Below are positions 1-6,231 of a stretch of 6,277 nucleotides of DNA, piece by piece. The notes below the pieces were generated by a model that saw only the letters and a program-made list of their open reading frames with translations, ran no database searches and had not been told where the DNA came from. The position numbers and the translations under genes were made by a program. Within the stretch, counting starts at the first letter, position 1, and the number at the start of each line of letters is the position of its first letter. The stretch covers positions 1 through 6,277 of the forward strand of contig JANZZA010000240.1 of assembly GCA_026419655.1 (NCBI GenBank), given 5' to 3'. The stretch is from Armatimonadota bacterium. GTDB taxonomy: Bacteria; Armatimonadota; Zipacnadia; Zipacnadales; FEN-943.

Positions 1-124
1 AAAAGGTCCCTCGTACAGTGTTATGCACTTTCCTCGGTCTGGGTAAGCCGGCACTAGGTTTTGCAACGGTCTCGGAGGTGATTCTTCGCGCCTGACCCTT
101 TCCTGCCTGAAACAAAATCCTGAT
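1..124. other. Left-edge stretch with no recognised gene
   Basis: No start codon with a convincing reading frame is visible. On the + strand all three frames close early, with stops near 44, 55 and 93. The frame open from base 3 to about 95 could be the last 30 codons of a gene entering from the left, but its residues (ending ATVSEVILRA) match nothing I recognise. On the - strand a GAGGAAAG string and a CCGGCTTA string recall RNase P RNA conserved regions. They stand in the wrong order and without the surrounding helices, so I do not call an RNA here. Confidence 0.4.
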
Positions 125-158
125 AAAACCGAATACTCCCCCGCGGGCGCCCGGTTTT
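125..158. terminator. Inverted repeat, possible bidirectional terminator or operator
   Basis: AAAACCG (125-131) and CGGTTTT (152-158) are perfect inverted repeats. The 20-base interval between them contains the overlapping palindromes CCCGCGGG (140-147) and GGGCGCCC (145-152). Each arm ends in a run of four T on its own downstream side, so the element could weakly terminate transcription from either direction. Its right arm runs into the TTGACA box of the next promoter, so it may instead be a regulator-binding site. The loop is long for an intrinsic terminator and the T-runs are short, hence modest confidence. Confidence 0.35.
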
Positions 159-185
159 GACACGACGATGGTGCTCTGGTACACT
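157..185 (+). promoter_or_regulatory. Sigma-70-type promoter for the DUF151 gene
   Basis: A perfect -35 box TTGACA (157-162) is followed after exactly 17 bases by TACACT (180-185), which matches TATAAT at four of six positions. Transcription would begin near A192, giving a leader of about 67 nt before the ATG at 259. This excludes the longer reading frame that opens with TTG at 157, because that codon lies inside the -35 box. The promoter may serve the whole downstream run of four genes. Confidence 0.75.
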
Positions 186-258
186 GTGCTCAAACACGGG
201 TGGAGTGGTCGAGCAAAGGGAGTGTAAGACCAGCCGAAGCAGGCAGGGCGTGGTAGCG

Positions 259-768
259 ATGGTGCAAATGTTCGTTTACCGCGTGGGCATAGACCCGCGG
301 GGGCGGGTCCTGCTTATCCTTGCGGATAAGGAAGGCAAGCGGTTGCTGCCTATGGTTATCGGCCAGTTCGAGGCCAAGGCAATTGCCATGGAACTCGTCG
401 GCCAGCACTTCGAGCGTCCGCTCACTCACGACCTGCTTCAAAATATTGTCTCGAGCTTAGGGCACCGCGTAGAGCGCGTAGACGTCACCAAGCTGGAAGA
501 TGAGACCTTCTTCGCCGAGTTAACGCTAGCCGGCCAGGACGACGTGGTGAAAGTCGACTCGCGGCCGAGCGATGCGATAGCCCTGGCATTACGGGCGGGT
601 GCGCCAATTTATGTCTGGGATGAAGTCCTCGACCGAGCGGCAGTTCGGCCTGAGGATATTGCAATCGAGGGGGAGACAGTCGCGCCTGTCGAGGGTGAAG
701 AAGAGCCCGACATCGAGCGTGTCCGCCGCCTTTTTGAGGACCTGGACATAGACGACGAAGAGCAGTGA
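259..768 (+). CDS. Bifunctional nuclease (BFN/DUF151) family protein
   Basis: The product is 169 aa. The whole N-terminal part, about residues 1-125, is a BFN/DUF151 domain. It has the opening strand MVQMFVYRVGID, the LPMVIGQFEAKAIAMEL segment (29-45), RPLTHDLL (53-60) and the hallmark VDSRPSDAIALALR (99-112) followed by APIYV. Plant and some bacterial relatives are reported to have DNase/RNase activity, but for most bacterial members the function is untested. I assign the family, not an activity. Residues 125-169 form a very acidic tail (EGEEEPDIERV, then DLDIDDEEQ), typical of this family. The start at 259 is chosen because upstream codons of the same frame run into the promoter, and because MVxM followed by a beta strand is a usual opening for the family. 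AGGCAGG about 10 bases upstream is a weak ribosome site. GTG at 250 and ATG at 268 are alternatives. There are no membrane segments, so it is cytoplasmic. Confidence 0.88.
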   Translation: MVQMFVYRVGIDPRGRVLLILADKEGKRLLPMVIGQFEAKAIAMELVGQHFERPLTHDLLQNIVSSLGHRVERVDVTKLEDETFFAELTLAGQDDVVKVDSRPSDAIALALRAGAPIYVWDEVLDRAAVRPEDIAIEGETVAPVEGEEEPDIERVRRLFEDLDIDDEEQ

Positions 769-892
769 ATTAGGCTGTAGACTTCCCCCCGGGGGCCCAC
801 GGGCACCTGCGACACAGCAGCGAGCAGGGAGCGGCTATGTTCGCTCGGTGGACTGATTGGGCCGAAGACCACGGTAAAAAAGGAGCCTGCCG
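769..892 (+). other. Intergenic leader of the UPF0182 gene with GC-rich palindromes
   Basis: This 124-base gap separates the DUF151 gene from the UPF0182 gene. It contains the perfect palindrome CCCCCGGGGG (786-795) and a GAGCG (829-833) / CGCTC (842-846) inverted repeat with an 8-base loop. No T-run follows either, so intrinsic termination is not indicated, and I see no good -35/-10 pair. The simplest reading is read-through from the promoter at 157-185. A structured leader controlling the large membrane-protein gene remains possible. Confidence 0.4.
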
Positions 893-895
893 GTG
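881..895 (+). promoter_or_regulatory. Ribosome binding site fixing a GTG start
   Basis: AGGAG (881-885), preceded by a run of six A, lies 7 bases before GTG (893-895). This is near-ideal Shine-Dalgarno placement. It decides the start of the UPF0182 gene: the GTG-initiated product begins with a short basic stretch leading straight into the first membrane segment. Confidence 0.85.
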
Positions 896-3811
896 TCACG
901 TTCATCTCGCTGGCTGTACATTTTCCTGGGTGTATTTGCCGGCTTCATTGTCGTGCTGAAGGTTCTCAGCGTTTTCGCTGATTACTTCTGGTACGAGTCG
1001 GTGGGGCAGGCAGCAGTTTTTTCCACGGTACTGTGGACCCGCTTGGGATTGGGTCTGGTTGTGGGCGTGGTTTTCTTCGCCTGGCTTTGGTGGAATGGGC
1101 GGATGGCGCGCCGCCCTCTGCCTCAGGGCGTAGTTTTGGTGGGCCGCAGGCTCCTGACCGACGAGGAACGGGCACAGGTTGACCGATATTTAGACCGTAT
1201 CCTGTTGCTCTTCGCCCTCATTGCTGGCGGCCTTGTGGGGCTGGTGGCCAGCGGCCACTGGTTGGACTGGGTCCACTTCCGTAACCCGGTCCCCTTTGGC
1301 TACAGCGATCCGCTATTCCACCGCGACGCCTCCTTTTACGTGTTCAAGCTGGGCTTTCTGCTGTACTTGTGGCGCGTGGCCTTCTACGCCGTCGTGGTAG
1401 CCTTCATCATGGCTGTGCTGGTTTATTTCTACCAGGAAGCCATCCGGGTGGTTGGCAACGCCGTTCACGCGATGCCGCACGCACGTGTTCACACCCTGTC
1501 GCTTCTTGCGGTGGGACTTCTAGTCAAGGCTGTCGGCTACCGGCTGGACCAGTTTCGTCTCGTATTCTCTCAGCGCGGGGAAGTCTTCTATGGAGCCTCC
1601 TACGCCGACATCCATGCTCGCCTGCCGGTGCTCTGGCTTCTGCTAGGGCTGTCCATACTCGCGGCGGTGGCATGTATAGCGGCCTTTCGCTCTCGACGGT
1701 TTTTGTTGCCGGGAGGAGCCCTATCAGTTCTCGTTGTTGTTTCGCTCCTTGGCGGCGCTGCGTATCCCTTCCTCATTCAGCGGCTCGTTGTAAAGCCCAA
1801 CCAGCTAGAAAAAGAGCGGCCCTACATAGCAGCCAACATTGACGCCACGCGGGTTGCCTTTGGCCTCACGAACGTAAAAGACCAGCAGTTCGAACTCCGC
1901 AATGACCTGGACTGGGCGGGCGTGCAGCGCAACTGGGCCACCGTGGAAAATCTTCGTCTGTGGGACCATCGCCCGCTGGAGCAGACTTTTCAGCAGACCC
2001 AAGCCCTTCGTGCGTACTATACCTTTCCTGACGTTGATGTAGACCGCTATTGGGTGGGTGGACGCTACCGGCAGGTTATGCTGGCACCGCGCCAGCTTGA
2101 TTACTCCCAGATACCGCCGCCCCAGGCATGGGTCAAGACGTATCTTCAATACACGCATGGCTATGGACTGTGCCTTGCTCCGGTGAACACGGCTGGACCC
2201 GAGGGGCTGCCGGTGTACTGGGTCAGGGACATCCCTCCTCAATGTCACCCGGACCTTCAAGTGGACGCAGACAAGGCCGGGTTGTACTACATGGCCAGTC
2301 TTCACCCGCGGCTGATCGAGTACATCTCGCGGCCTGAGGAGGCACCGTCTCCAGCACCGCGTGAAACCCCGCCGTCCATGGACGAAGTGGGGGAACAACG
2401 ACCGACCGGCACCCGCAGCGAGACTGCCCGTGCCCGCCCCACAACTCGCGGCGTCCAGGTGGACTATGCTATCGTCAACACCGAGATTCCAGAGCTGGAT
2501 TACCCCCAGATGGGCGTGGGCGAGGAAGCCAATGTGATGACGCGCTATTCTGGCCGCGGTGGCGTACCTGTGCATGGGTTCTTTCGCCGCCTGTGCCTGG
2601 CCGCTAAGTTCACTGACATCCAGATTCTGCTCACGGGAGCCATAACCAAAGACAGCCGCATTATCATGAACCGCTACCTGCCCGAAGCATTCATCGCCCT
2701 TGCGCCGTGGATTATGTACGACCCGGATCCGTACCTGATAATCGCCGGCCGCGAGCTCAAATGGGTTTGCGATGCCTACACTGTCTCCAATCGCTTCCCT
2801 TATTCGCGCCCTGTGATGGGGCTGGCGAACTACATACGTAATTCCATCAAGATTGTCTGCGATGCCTACGACGGCATACCTGAGTACTACGTGTTTGACG
2901 AGAAGGACCCGCTTCTGCAGTGCTATCGCAAGGTGTTTCCGACCTTGTTCAGACCGCTGTCGGAGATGGACCAGGAGATCCGGGCCCACCTGCGCTACCC
3001 GCAGCTTCTCTTTCTATTCCAGGCCGAGACCTATGCGGACTACCATCAGGACGTTGATACCTTTTATCAGCGCGAGGATAGCTGGTCTATTCCGTATGAG
3101 GTCTACGCGCGGGGCCGGCGGCTGGTCGAGCCGTATTACGTGATAATGAAGCTGCCCGGCGAGCAGCGGGAAGAGTTCCTCATCATGTTGCCAATGACCC
3201 TCCGCGGGCGTGAAGAGCGTAACATGGTGGCCTGGATGGCTGCGCGATGTGACGAGCCTAACTACGGTCAGATTGTCGTGTATCGCTTCCCGAAGAAGCA
3301 GTTGGCCTACGGCCCGATGCAGATTGAGTACCGGATTAGCCAGGACGCTAAAATCTCTGAGCTCATGACTCTATGGGGGCAGCGCGGCTCGCGCATCATC
3401 CGGGGCAACACGCTGGCCATTCCCATCGAGAAGTCTATTTTGTACGTCGAGCCGATTTTTCTCGTGAGTACTGTCACGACAGAAAACGCTGGCCACGAGG
3501 GCGCGGGCCTGCCTGAGCTGCGTCTGGTGATTCTCTCCCTTGGTGACAAGCTTGCCATGGGAAGCAATCTGGACGAGGCCCTGGCGGCCCTGTTTGGCGT
3601 CGCCGCCCCACGTGCGCCGGTTCCTTCGGCGGCAGCTCCTGTTTCCGTTACAAGGGCCGCGGCCGCCAGCCTCCGCCAGCTCCTCGACAAAGCCCTTCAG
3701 CTCGAAGCAGAAGCTCAGCAGCTCTTGCGCCAGGGCGACCTGGCTGGCTATCAGCGCAAGCAGCAGGAGCAGACGGATATACTTCGCCAGATGCGAGACA
3801 TGGCTCAGTGA
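893..3811 (+). CDS. UPF0182 family multispanning membrane protein
   Basis: The product is 972 aa, within the usual 900-1000 aa of the family. Seven hydrophobic segments lie near residues 7-29, 49-68, 102-122, 154-179, 200-216, 244-265 and 273-296. The rest should be extracytoplasmic. Family blocks follow in order: KPNQLEKERPYIAANI (301-316), YAIVNTEIPELDYP (from 525), GGVPVHGFFRRL, a KDSRI block (586-590), DPDPYLII (610-617), RFPYSRP (634-640), LRYPQLLF, YYVIMKLPGEQ, YGPMQIE, LWGQRGSRIIRGN (about 827-839) and LPELRLVI with DEALAALFG near 900. A charged Glu/Gln-rich helical tail follows (926-972). Residues 482-519 are a Pro/Ser/Thr/Arg-rich insert that interrupts conserved blocks. The molecular function of UPF0182 is unknown, and I see no catalytic motif. 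Start at GTG 893 is set by the AGGAG site. The HAD gene begins 3 bases after the stop, indicating co-transcription. Confidence 0.95.
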   Translation: MSRSSRWLYIFLGVFAGFIVVLKVLSVFADYFWYESVGQAAVFSTVLWTRLGLGLVVGVVFFAWLWWNGRMARRPLPQGVVLVGRRLLTDEERAQVDRYLDRILLLFALIAGGLVGLVASGHWLDWVHFRNPVPFGYSDPLFHRDASFYVFKLGFLLYLWRVAFYAVVVAFIMAVLVYFYQEAIRVVGNAVHAMPHARVHTLSLLAVGLLVKAVGYRLDQFRLVFSQRGEVFYGASYADIHARLPVLWLLLGLSILAAVACIAAFRSRRFLLPGGALSVLVVVSLLGGAAYPFLIQRLVVKPNQLEKERPYIAANIDATRVAFGLTNVKDQQFELRNDLDWAGVQRNWATVENLRLWDHRPLEQTFQQTQALRAYYTFPDVDVDRYWVGGRYRQVMLAPRQLDYSQIPPPQAWVKTYLQYTHGYGLCLAPVNTAGPEGLPVYWVRDIPPQCHPDLQVDADKAGLYYMASLHPRLIEYISRPEEAPSPAPRETPPSMDEVGEQRPTGTRSETARARPTTRGVQVDYAIVNTEIPELDYPQMGVGEEANVMTRYSGRGGVPVHGFFRRLCLAAKFTDIQILLTGAITKDSRIIMNRYLPEAFIALAPWIMYDPDPYLIIAGRELKWVCDAYTVSNRFPYSRPVMGLANYIRNSIKIVCDAYDGIPEYYVFDEKDPLLQCYRKVFPTLFRPLSEMDQEIRAHLRYPQLLFLFQAETYADYHQDVDTFYQREDSWSIPYEVYARGRRLVEPYYVIMKLPGEQREEFLIMLPMTLRGREERNMVAWMAARCDEPNYGQIVVYRFPKKQLAYGPMQIEYRISQDAKISELMTLWGQRGSRIIRGNTLAIPIEKSILYVEPIFLVSTVTTENAGHEGAGLPELRLVILSLGDKLAMGSNLDEALAALFGVAAPRAPVPSAAAPVSVTRAAAASLRQLLDKALQLEAEAQQLLRQGDLAGYQRKQQEQTDILRQMRDMAQ

Positions 3812-3814
3812 TTC

Positions 3815-4528
3815 ATGCCTGTTGCTCGATTTGCTCCCCAGCCGCGAAAGGAAGGTCTTCGGGCCGTCGTCTTCGACTTCGACGGCACCATAGCCGACAC
3901 GCGCATAGACTTTGCCCTGATGCGGCGGCGGGTTACGACGGCGCTCAAGGCCATGGGGGCCTGGGAAGATACGCTGGGGGAGGGGCGGTATGTACTGGAG
4001 ATGGTAGAGGCCGCCGCAGCTCTGGCGCGTCAGCGCGGCCTTGACCACCAGGCTATTCTCCAGGCTGCTGAAGAGCAGATTCGCGCTATTGAGTACGAAG
4101 CGTGCAGGAGCGCAGAGCTGTGCGAGGGTGCTGAGGAGGCACTGGCCAGGCTGAAGGCTGCTGGCATGCGCATAGGGCTCATTACGCGCAACTGCAGCAA
4201 CGCGGTCGAGATGGTGCTTTCCCGCAATCCACTGCCCATAGACACACTCATCCCGCGTGATCTGGCCTTGCGCCCCAAGCCTGACCCGGCTCATTTGCTA
4301 CAGGCTCTTGAGGCTTTGCGCGTGGGGCCGCGCTCTGCGGCGCTGGTCGGAGACCACGTTACGGATGTCCAGTGCGCGAAGGGGGCCCAGGTGGCTCTGG
4401 CAGTGGCTGTTGCCGGGGCTTCGTCTTCTGTCGAGGAGCTCGAAGCTGCTGGGGCTGATTTTGTCGCCCTGCACCTGCGCGAGGCAACGGATTTCTTACT
4501 CAACCAAGGCGAAAGACGCGATGAGTGA
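3815..4528 (+). CDS. HAD-superfamily hydrolase, phosphoglycolate-phosphatase-like
   Basis: The product is 237 aa with all four HAD motifs. Motif I is DFDGTIADT (21-29), with D21 as nucleophile and D23 as general acid/base. Motif II is LITRN, with T124. Motif III is RPKPDP, with K155. Motif IV is GDHVTD (179-184), with D180 and D184 for Mg2+. A helical cap of the C1 type lies between motifs I and II (about 30-105), the arrangement of small phosphatases such as phosphoglycolate phosphatase or PpaX. The substrate cannot be read from sequence, so I do not use a gph symbol. The enzyme should be cytoplasmic, hydrolysing a phosphomonoester. ATG 3815 lies 3 bases after the UPF0182 stop with no clear Shine-Dalgarno, so translation is probably coupled. 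The 3' end overlaps the next gene by 8 bases (ATGAGTGA). Starting at 3815 leaves about 16 residues before the first beta strand. A slightly shorter start cannot be ruled out. Confidence 0.92.
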   Translation: MPVARFAPQPRKEGLRAVVFDFDGTIADTRIDFALMRRRVTTALKAMGAWEDTLGEGRYVLEMVEAAAALARQRGLDHQAILQAAEEQIRAIEYEACRSAELCEGAEEALARLKAAGMRIGLITRNCSNAVEMVLSRNPLPIDTLIPRDLALRPKPDPAHLLQALEALRVGPRSAALVGDHVTDVQCAKGAQVALAVAVAGASSSVEELEAAGADFVALHLREATDFLLNQGERRDE

Positions 4529-5540
4529 CCCTCAACTCTTGCCCGGCGGTAAACTGGACCTCGAGCTTCTTGCCGAGTTGCTGGGCCGACTGCTTACAGA
4601 CGACCCCAGCGTTGTACAAGGGCCGGGTATTGGCCTTGACGCAGCCATCCTTGACGATGGCGGCCCTGACCTACTGGTGGCCAAAACAGACCCCATAACC
4701 TTCGCCACGGATGCCATCGGCTACTATGCGGTCGCGGTCAACAGCAACGACATTGCTGTCTGCGGGGCTGAGCCGCGCTGGATGATGGCCACCGTCTTGT
4801 TGCCAGAAGGCTCCGCCACAGCAGCCCGGGCCAGGGACATATTTGCTCAGATTACCGAGGCGTGCCAGAAGATGGGAGTCATCCTCGTCGGAGGCCACAC
4901 CGAAGTGACGCCGGCGGTGACGCAGCCTGTGGTCGTTGGAGCCATGCTTGGGCGTGTCGAGCGGGGGCGTCAGGTCTCGGCTGCCGGTGCCCGGCCTGGG
5001 GACGTTGTGCTTTTGGCAGGCGCCGCAGCCATCGAGGGCACCGCTTTGCTGGCTCGTGAGAAGGCCGACGACCTTCGTCGGCGTGGCTACGACGCGGAGT
5101 TTCTACGCCGTTGTGCCGAGATGCTTTATGATCCGGGCATTTCGGTCTTGCCGGCTGCACGGGCTGCGAAGCAGGCCGGCGGCCTCCACGCCATGCACGA
5201 CCCGACCGAGGGCGGCATTGCCACAGGCCTGTGGGAGATGGCCCTCGCCTCTGGCCGGCGCATCGTGGCTGATCCTGGCGCGGTTCCTGTAGCCCCGGAG
5301 ACGGCCAGCCTGTGCGCCGAGTACGGCCTTGACCCGCTTGGCGTGATTGCCAGCGGGGCGCTACTGCTGGCGGTTGACCCGGTGGGGGAAAGTGCAGTCC
5401 GTCAGGCTATCCTGGACACAGGCCGACCGTGTGTGGCGATAGGCCATGTGGAAGAGGGCGAGGCGGCAGTGGTCACCCATGATGCTCGGCTCTGGCCACG
5501 CTATGACCAGGACGAGGTCACGAAGGCTTTGGGTGGATAG
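4521..5540 (+). CDS. AIR synthase-related (PurM/HypE-like) ATP-binding protein
   Basis: The product is 339 aa with the two-domain PurM/HypE/SelD/ThiL fold. The N-terminal domain shows GPGIGLDAAIL (34-44), KTDPITF (55-61), NSNDIAVCGAEPRW (74-87) and VGGHTEVTPAV (123-133). The C-terminal domain shows HDPTEGGIATGLWEMA (216-231) and GVIASGALLLAV (274-285). In this superfamily such residues bind ATP and Mg2+ and form the active site at a dimer interface. Canonical HypE ends in a conserved C-terminal cysteine that carries the thiocarboxamide. This protein ends in RYDQDEVTKALGG without it, so it is not expected to do HypE chemistry. It is also not clearly PurM, SelD or ThiL, and the substrate is unknown. 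ATG 4521 is chosen because it overlaps the HAD stop by 8 bases and gives the normal family N-terminus. The frame is open further upstream to 4257, but that would overlap most of the HAD C-terminus. It is the last gene of the packed run. Confidence 0.9.
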   Translation: MSDPQLLPGGKLDLELLAELLGRLLTDDPSVVQGPGIGLDAAILDDGGPDLLVAKTDPITFATDAIGYYAVAVNSNDIAVCGAEPRWMMATVLLPEGSATAARARDIFAQITEACQKMGVILVGGHTEVTPAVTQPVVVGAMLGRVERGRQVSAAGARPGDVVLLAGAAAIEGTALLAREKADDLRRRGYDAEFLRRCAEMLYDPGISVLPAARAAKQAGGLHAMHDPTEGGIATGLWEMALASGRRIVADPGAVPVAPETASLCAEYGLDPLGVIASGALLLAVDPVGESAVRQAILDTGRPCVAIGHVEEGEAAVVTHDARLWPRYDQDEVTKALGG

Positions 5541-5673
5541 GCCTGCGTAGTACCGCAAGCTGGCTCTTCGGCTTTGCTGGAGGCCTGGTCGTCCTGCGCC
5601 GGTACAAGCTCATCTTTCTCGCTCGGCGGGCGTCCATTTCGGCTCCAGGCCGCCGCATGGCGAAGGCTTGAGA
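5541..5673. other. Gene-free spacer after the operon, with weak hairpins and an eroded repeat-like segment
   Basis: AGGCCT at 5539-5544 and again at 5581-5586 can pair across a 36-base loop that itself has a small AAGC/GCTT hairpin. No T-run follows, so I do not call a terminator. CCTG (5593) followed by CGCCGGTACAAGC resembles the core of the downstream repeat with deletions, and CTTTCTCGCTC (5614-5624) recurs at 5750-5760. No plausible coding frame is seen. This may be the outer, eroded edge of the repeat tract. Confidence 0.4.
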
Positions 5674-5860
5674 CTTTTGTCCTGGCGTGCGCGGTGCAAG
5701 CGGTGGTGGTCGGCGTCCAAAACAGCCTGGGAGACCGTCACAAAAGTCGCTTTCTCGCTCCACAGACGCGGTCTCAGATAGAGCCCTGGGGCCGTAGCGA
5801 TATACACTTTCTTCACTGCAGATGAGCCAGCACCAGCTTTGGCAACAGGCTCCTGGGAGA

Positions 5861-5889
5861 CCTTTGCTCTGGCGTGCGTGGTGGAAGCG
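5861..5889 (+). repeat. Best-conserved repeat unit, copy A
   Basis: This unit begins CCTTTGCTC and continues TGGCGTGCGTGGTGGAAGCG. It differs from the copy at 5922-5950 by a single T/C change at its eighth base. The following 32 bases (5890-5921) are unique in the window and are a candidate spacer. Confidence 0.8.
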
Positions 5890-5921
5890 TTTTAGAATGG
5901 CCGCAGGTTGCGTCAGATCGC

Positions 5922-5950
5922 CCTTTGCCCTGGCGTGCGTGGTGGAAGCG
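5922..5950 (+). repeat. Best-conserved repeat unit, copy B
   Basis: This unit begins CCTTTGCCC and continues TGGCGTGCGTGGTGGAAGCG, exactly 61 bases after copy A. The 32 bases that follow (5951-5982) contain a short GCGGC-rich self-complementary stretch and are unlike the preceding interval. That is the pattern of repeat plus unique spacer, not simple tandem duplication. Confidence 0.8.
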
Positions 5951-6068
5951 AGATAAGCGCTGCGGCGGATGCCGCGGCGACTCTTCCATCCTGGTGTGTA
6001 GTGGAAGGGTGGAGTCAGCGTTTGCCATAGACGCGGCCCTTCTTTTCTTGGCGTGCGCCGTGGAAGCA

Positions 6069-6231
6069 AAGGAAAAAGGTTTGGGACTGGTAGCAGGAGA
6101 GCGCGCTTTTCAGTGATTTCCACCACAGACAGATTTCCTGGGCAAGCTGCCGTAGTTGTGCGCCGGAACAAAAGAGGATTCGGAGAACGCCGCACAGTCC
6201 CCAACACTTCATTGATAGGGGGTCTGAGGCC
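6069..6231. other. Gene-free stretch between the repeat cluster and the right-edge ORF
   Basis: No regular repeat copy is found at the next expected position near 6110. A partial match, TGTGCGCCG followed by GAACAAAAG (6157-6174), resembles the end of the 6040 copy (CGTGCGCCGTGGAAGCAAAG) with a 2-base deletion. GATTTCC occurs twice (6115-6121 and 6132-6138). I see no convincing promoter for the following ORF. Confidence 0.35.

Larger units (their letters stand above)
5674..6068 (+). repeat. Interspersed repeat cluster (about 29-bp units, about 61-bp period), CRISPR-like and degenerate
   Basis: Five copies are visible on the + strand: 5674-5702, 5861-5889, 5922-5950, 5983-6009 and 6040-6068. 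The copies at 5861 and 5922 agree at 28 of 29 positions and share the 20-base TGGCGTGCGTGGTGGAAGCG. The first copy agrees with the 5922 copy at about 25 of 29, the 6040 copy at about 20 of 29, and the 5983 copy at about 18 of 27 with a 2-base deletion. The core starts at 5683, 5870, 5931, 5992 and 6049, giving spacings of 187 (about three periods), 61, 61 and 57. The intervening 32, 32 and 30 bases are unrelated to one another. Repeat length, spacer length and the GGAAGCG end recall type I-E CRISPR repeats, which commonly end in GATGAACCG or a variant. Strong divergence between copies and the absence of cas genes here argue for a relic array, or for another kind of intergenic repeat. Confidence 0.7.

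Noticed and set aside
1..60. RNase P RNA-like strings on the - strand (CCGGCTTA and GAGGAAAG)
   Set aside because: The two strings are in the reverse order of a real RNase P RNA, and the neighbouring conserved bases and helices are absent.
157..258. Longer N-terminus for the DUF151 protein beginning with TTG at 157
   Set aside because: The TTG is part of the -35 box and would lie upstream of the expected transcript start. The extra residues (Cys/Arg/Gly-rich) are unlike the family.
1805..2989. A 394-codon open frame on the - strand
   Set aside because: It lies wholly antisense to conserved UPF0182 blocks and has no recognisable domain. Long antisense frames are expected in GC-rich coding DNA.
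4257..4520. Upstream extension of the PurM-like frame
   Set aside because: The residues are Leu/Arg/Ser-rich frame-shifted HAD sequence, and the ATG at 4521 with the 8-base overlap gives the normal family N-terminus.
5539..5586. AGGCCT...AGGCCT as a terminator after the PurM-like gene
   Set aside because: The 6-bp stem spans a 36-base loop and no T-run follows, so an intrinsic terminator is not supported.
5518..6207. A 229-codon open frame on the - strand across the repeat tract
   Set aside because: It is Arg/Pro-rich, resembles no family, overlaps the end of the PurM-like gene, and shows the recurring FHHARQ string only because it translates the DNA repeats. It is most likely a chance frame in GC-rich repeats.
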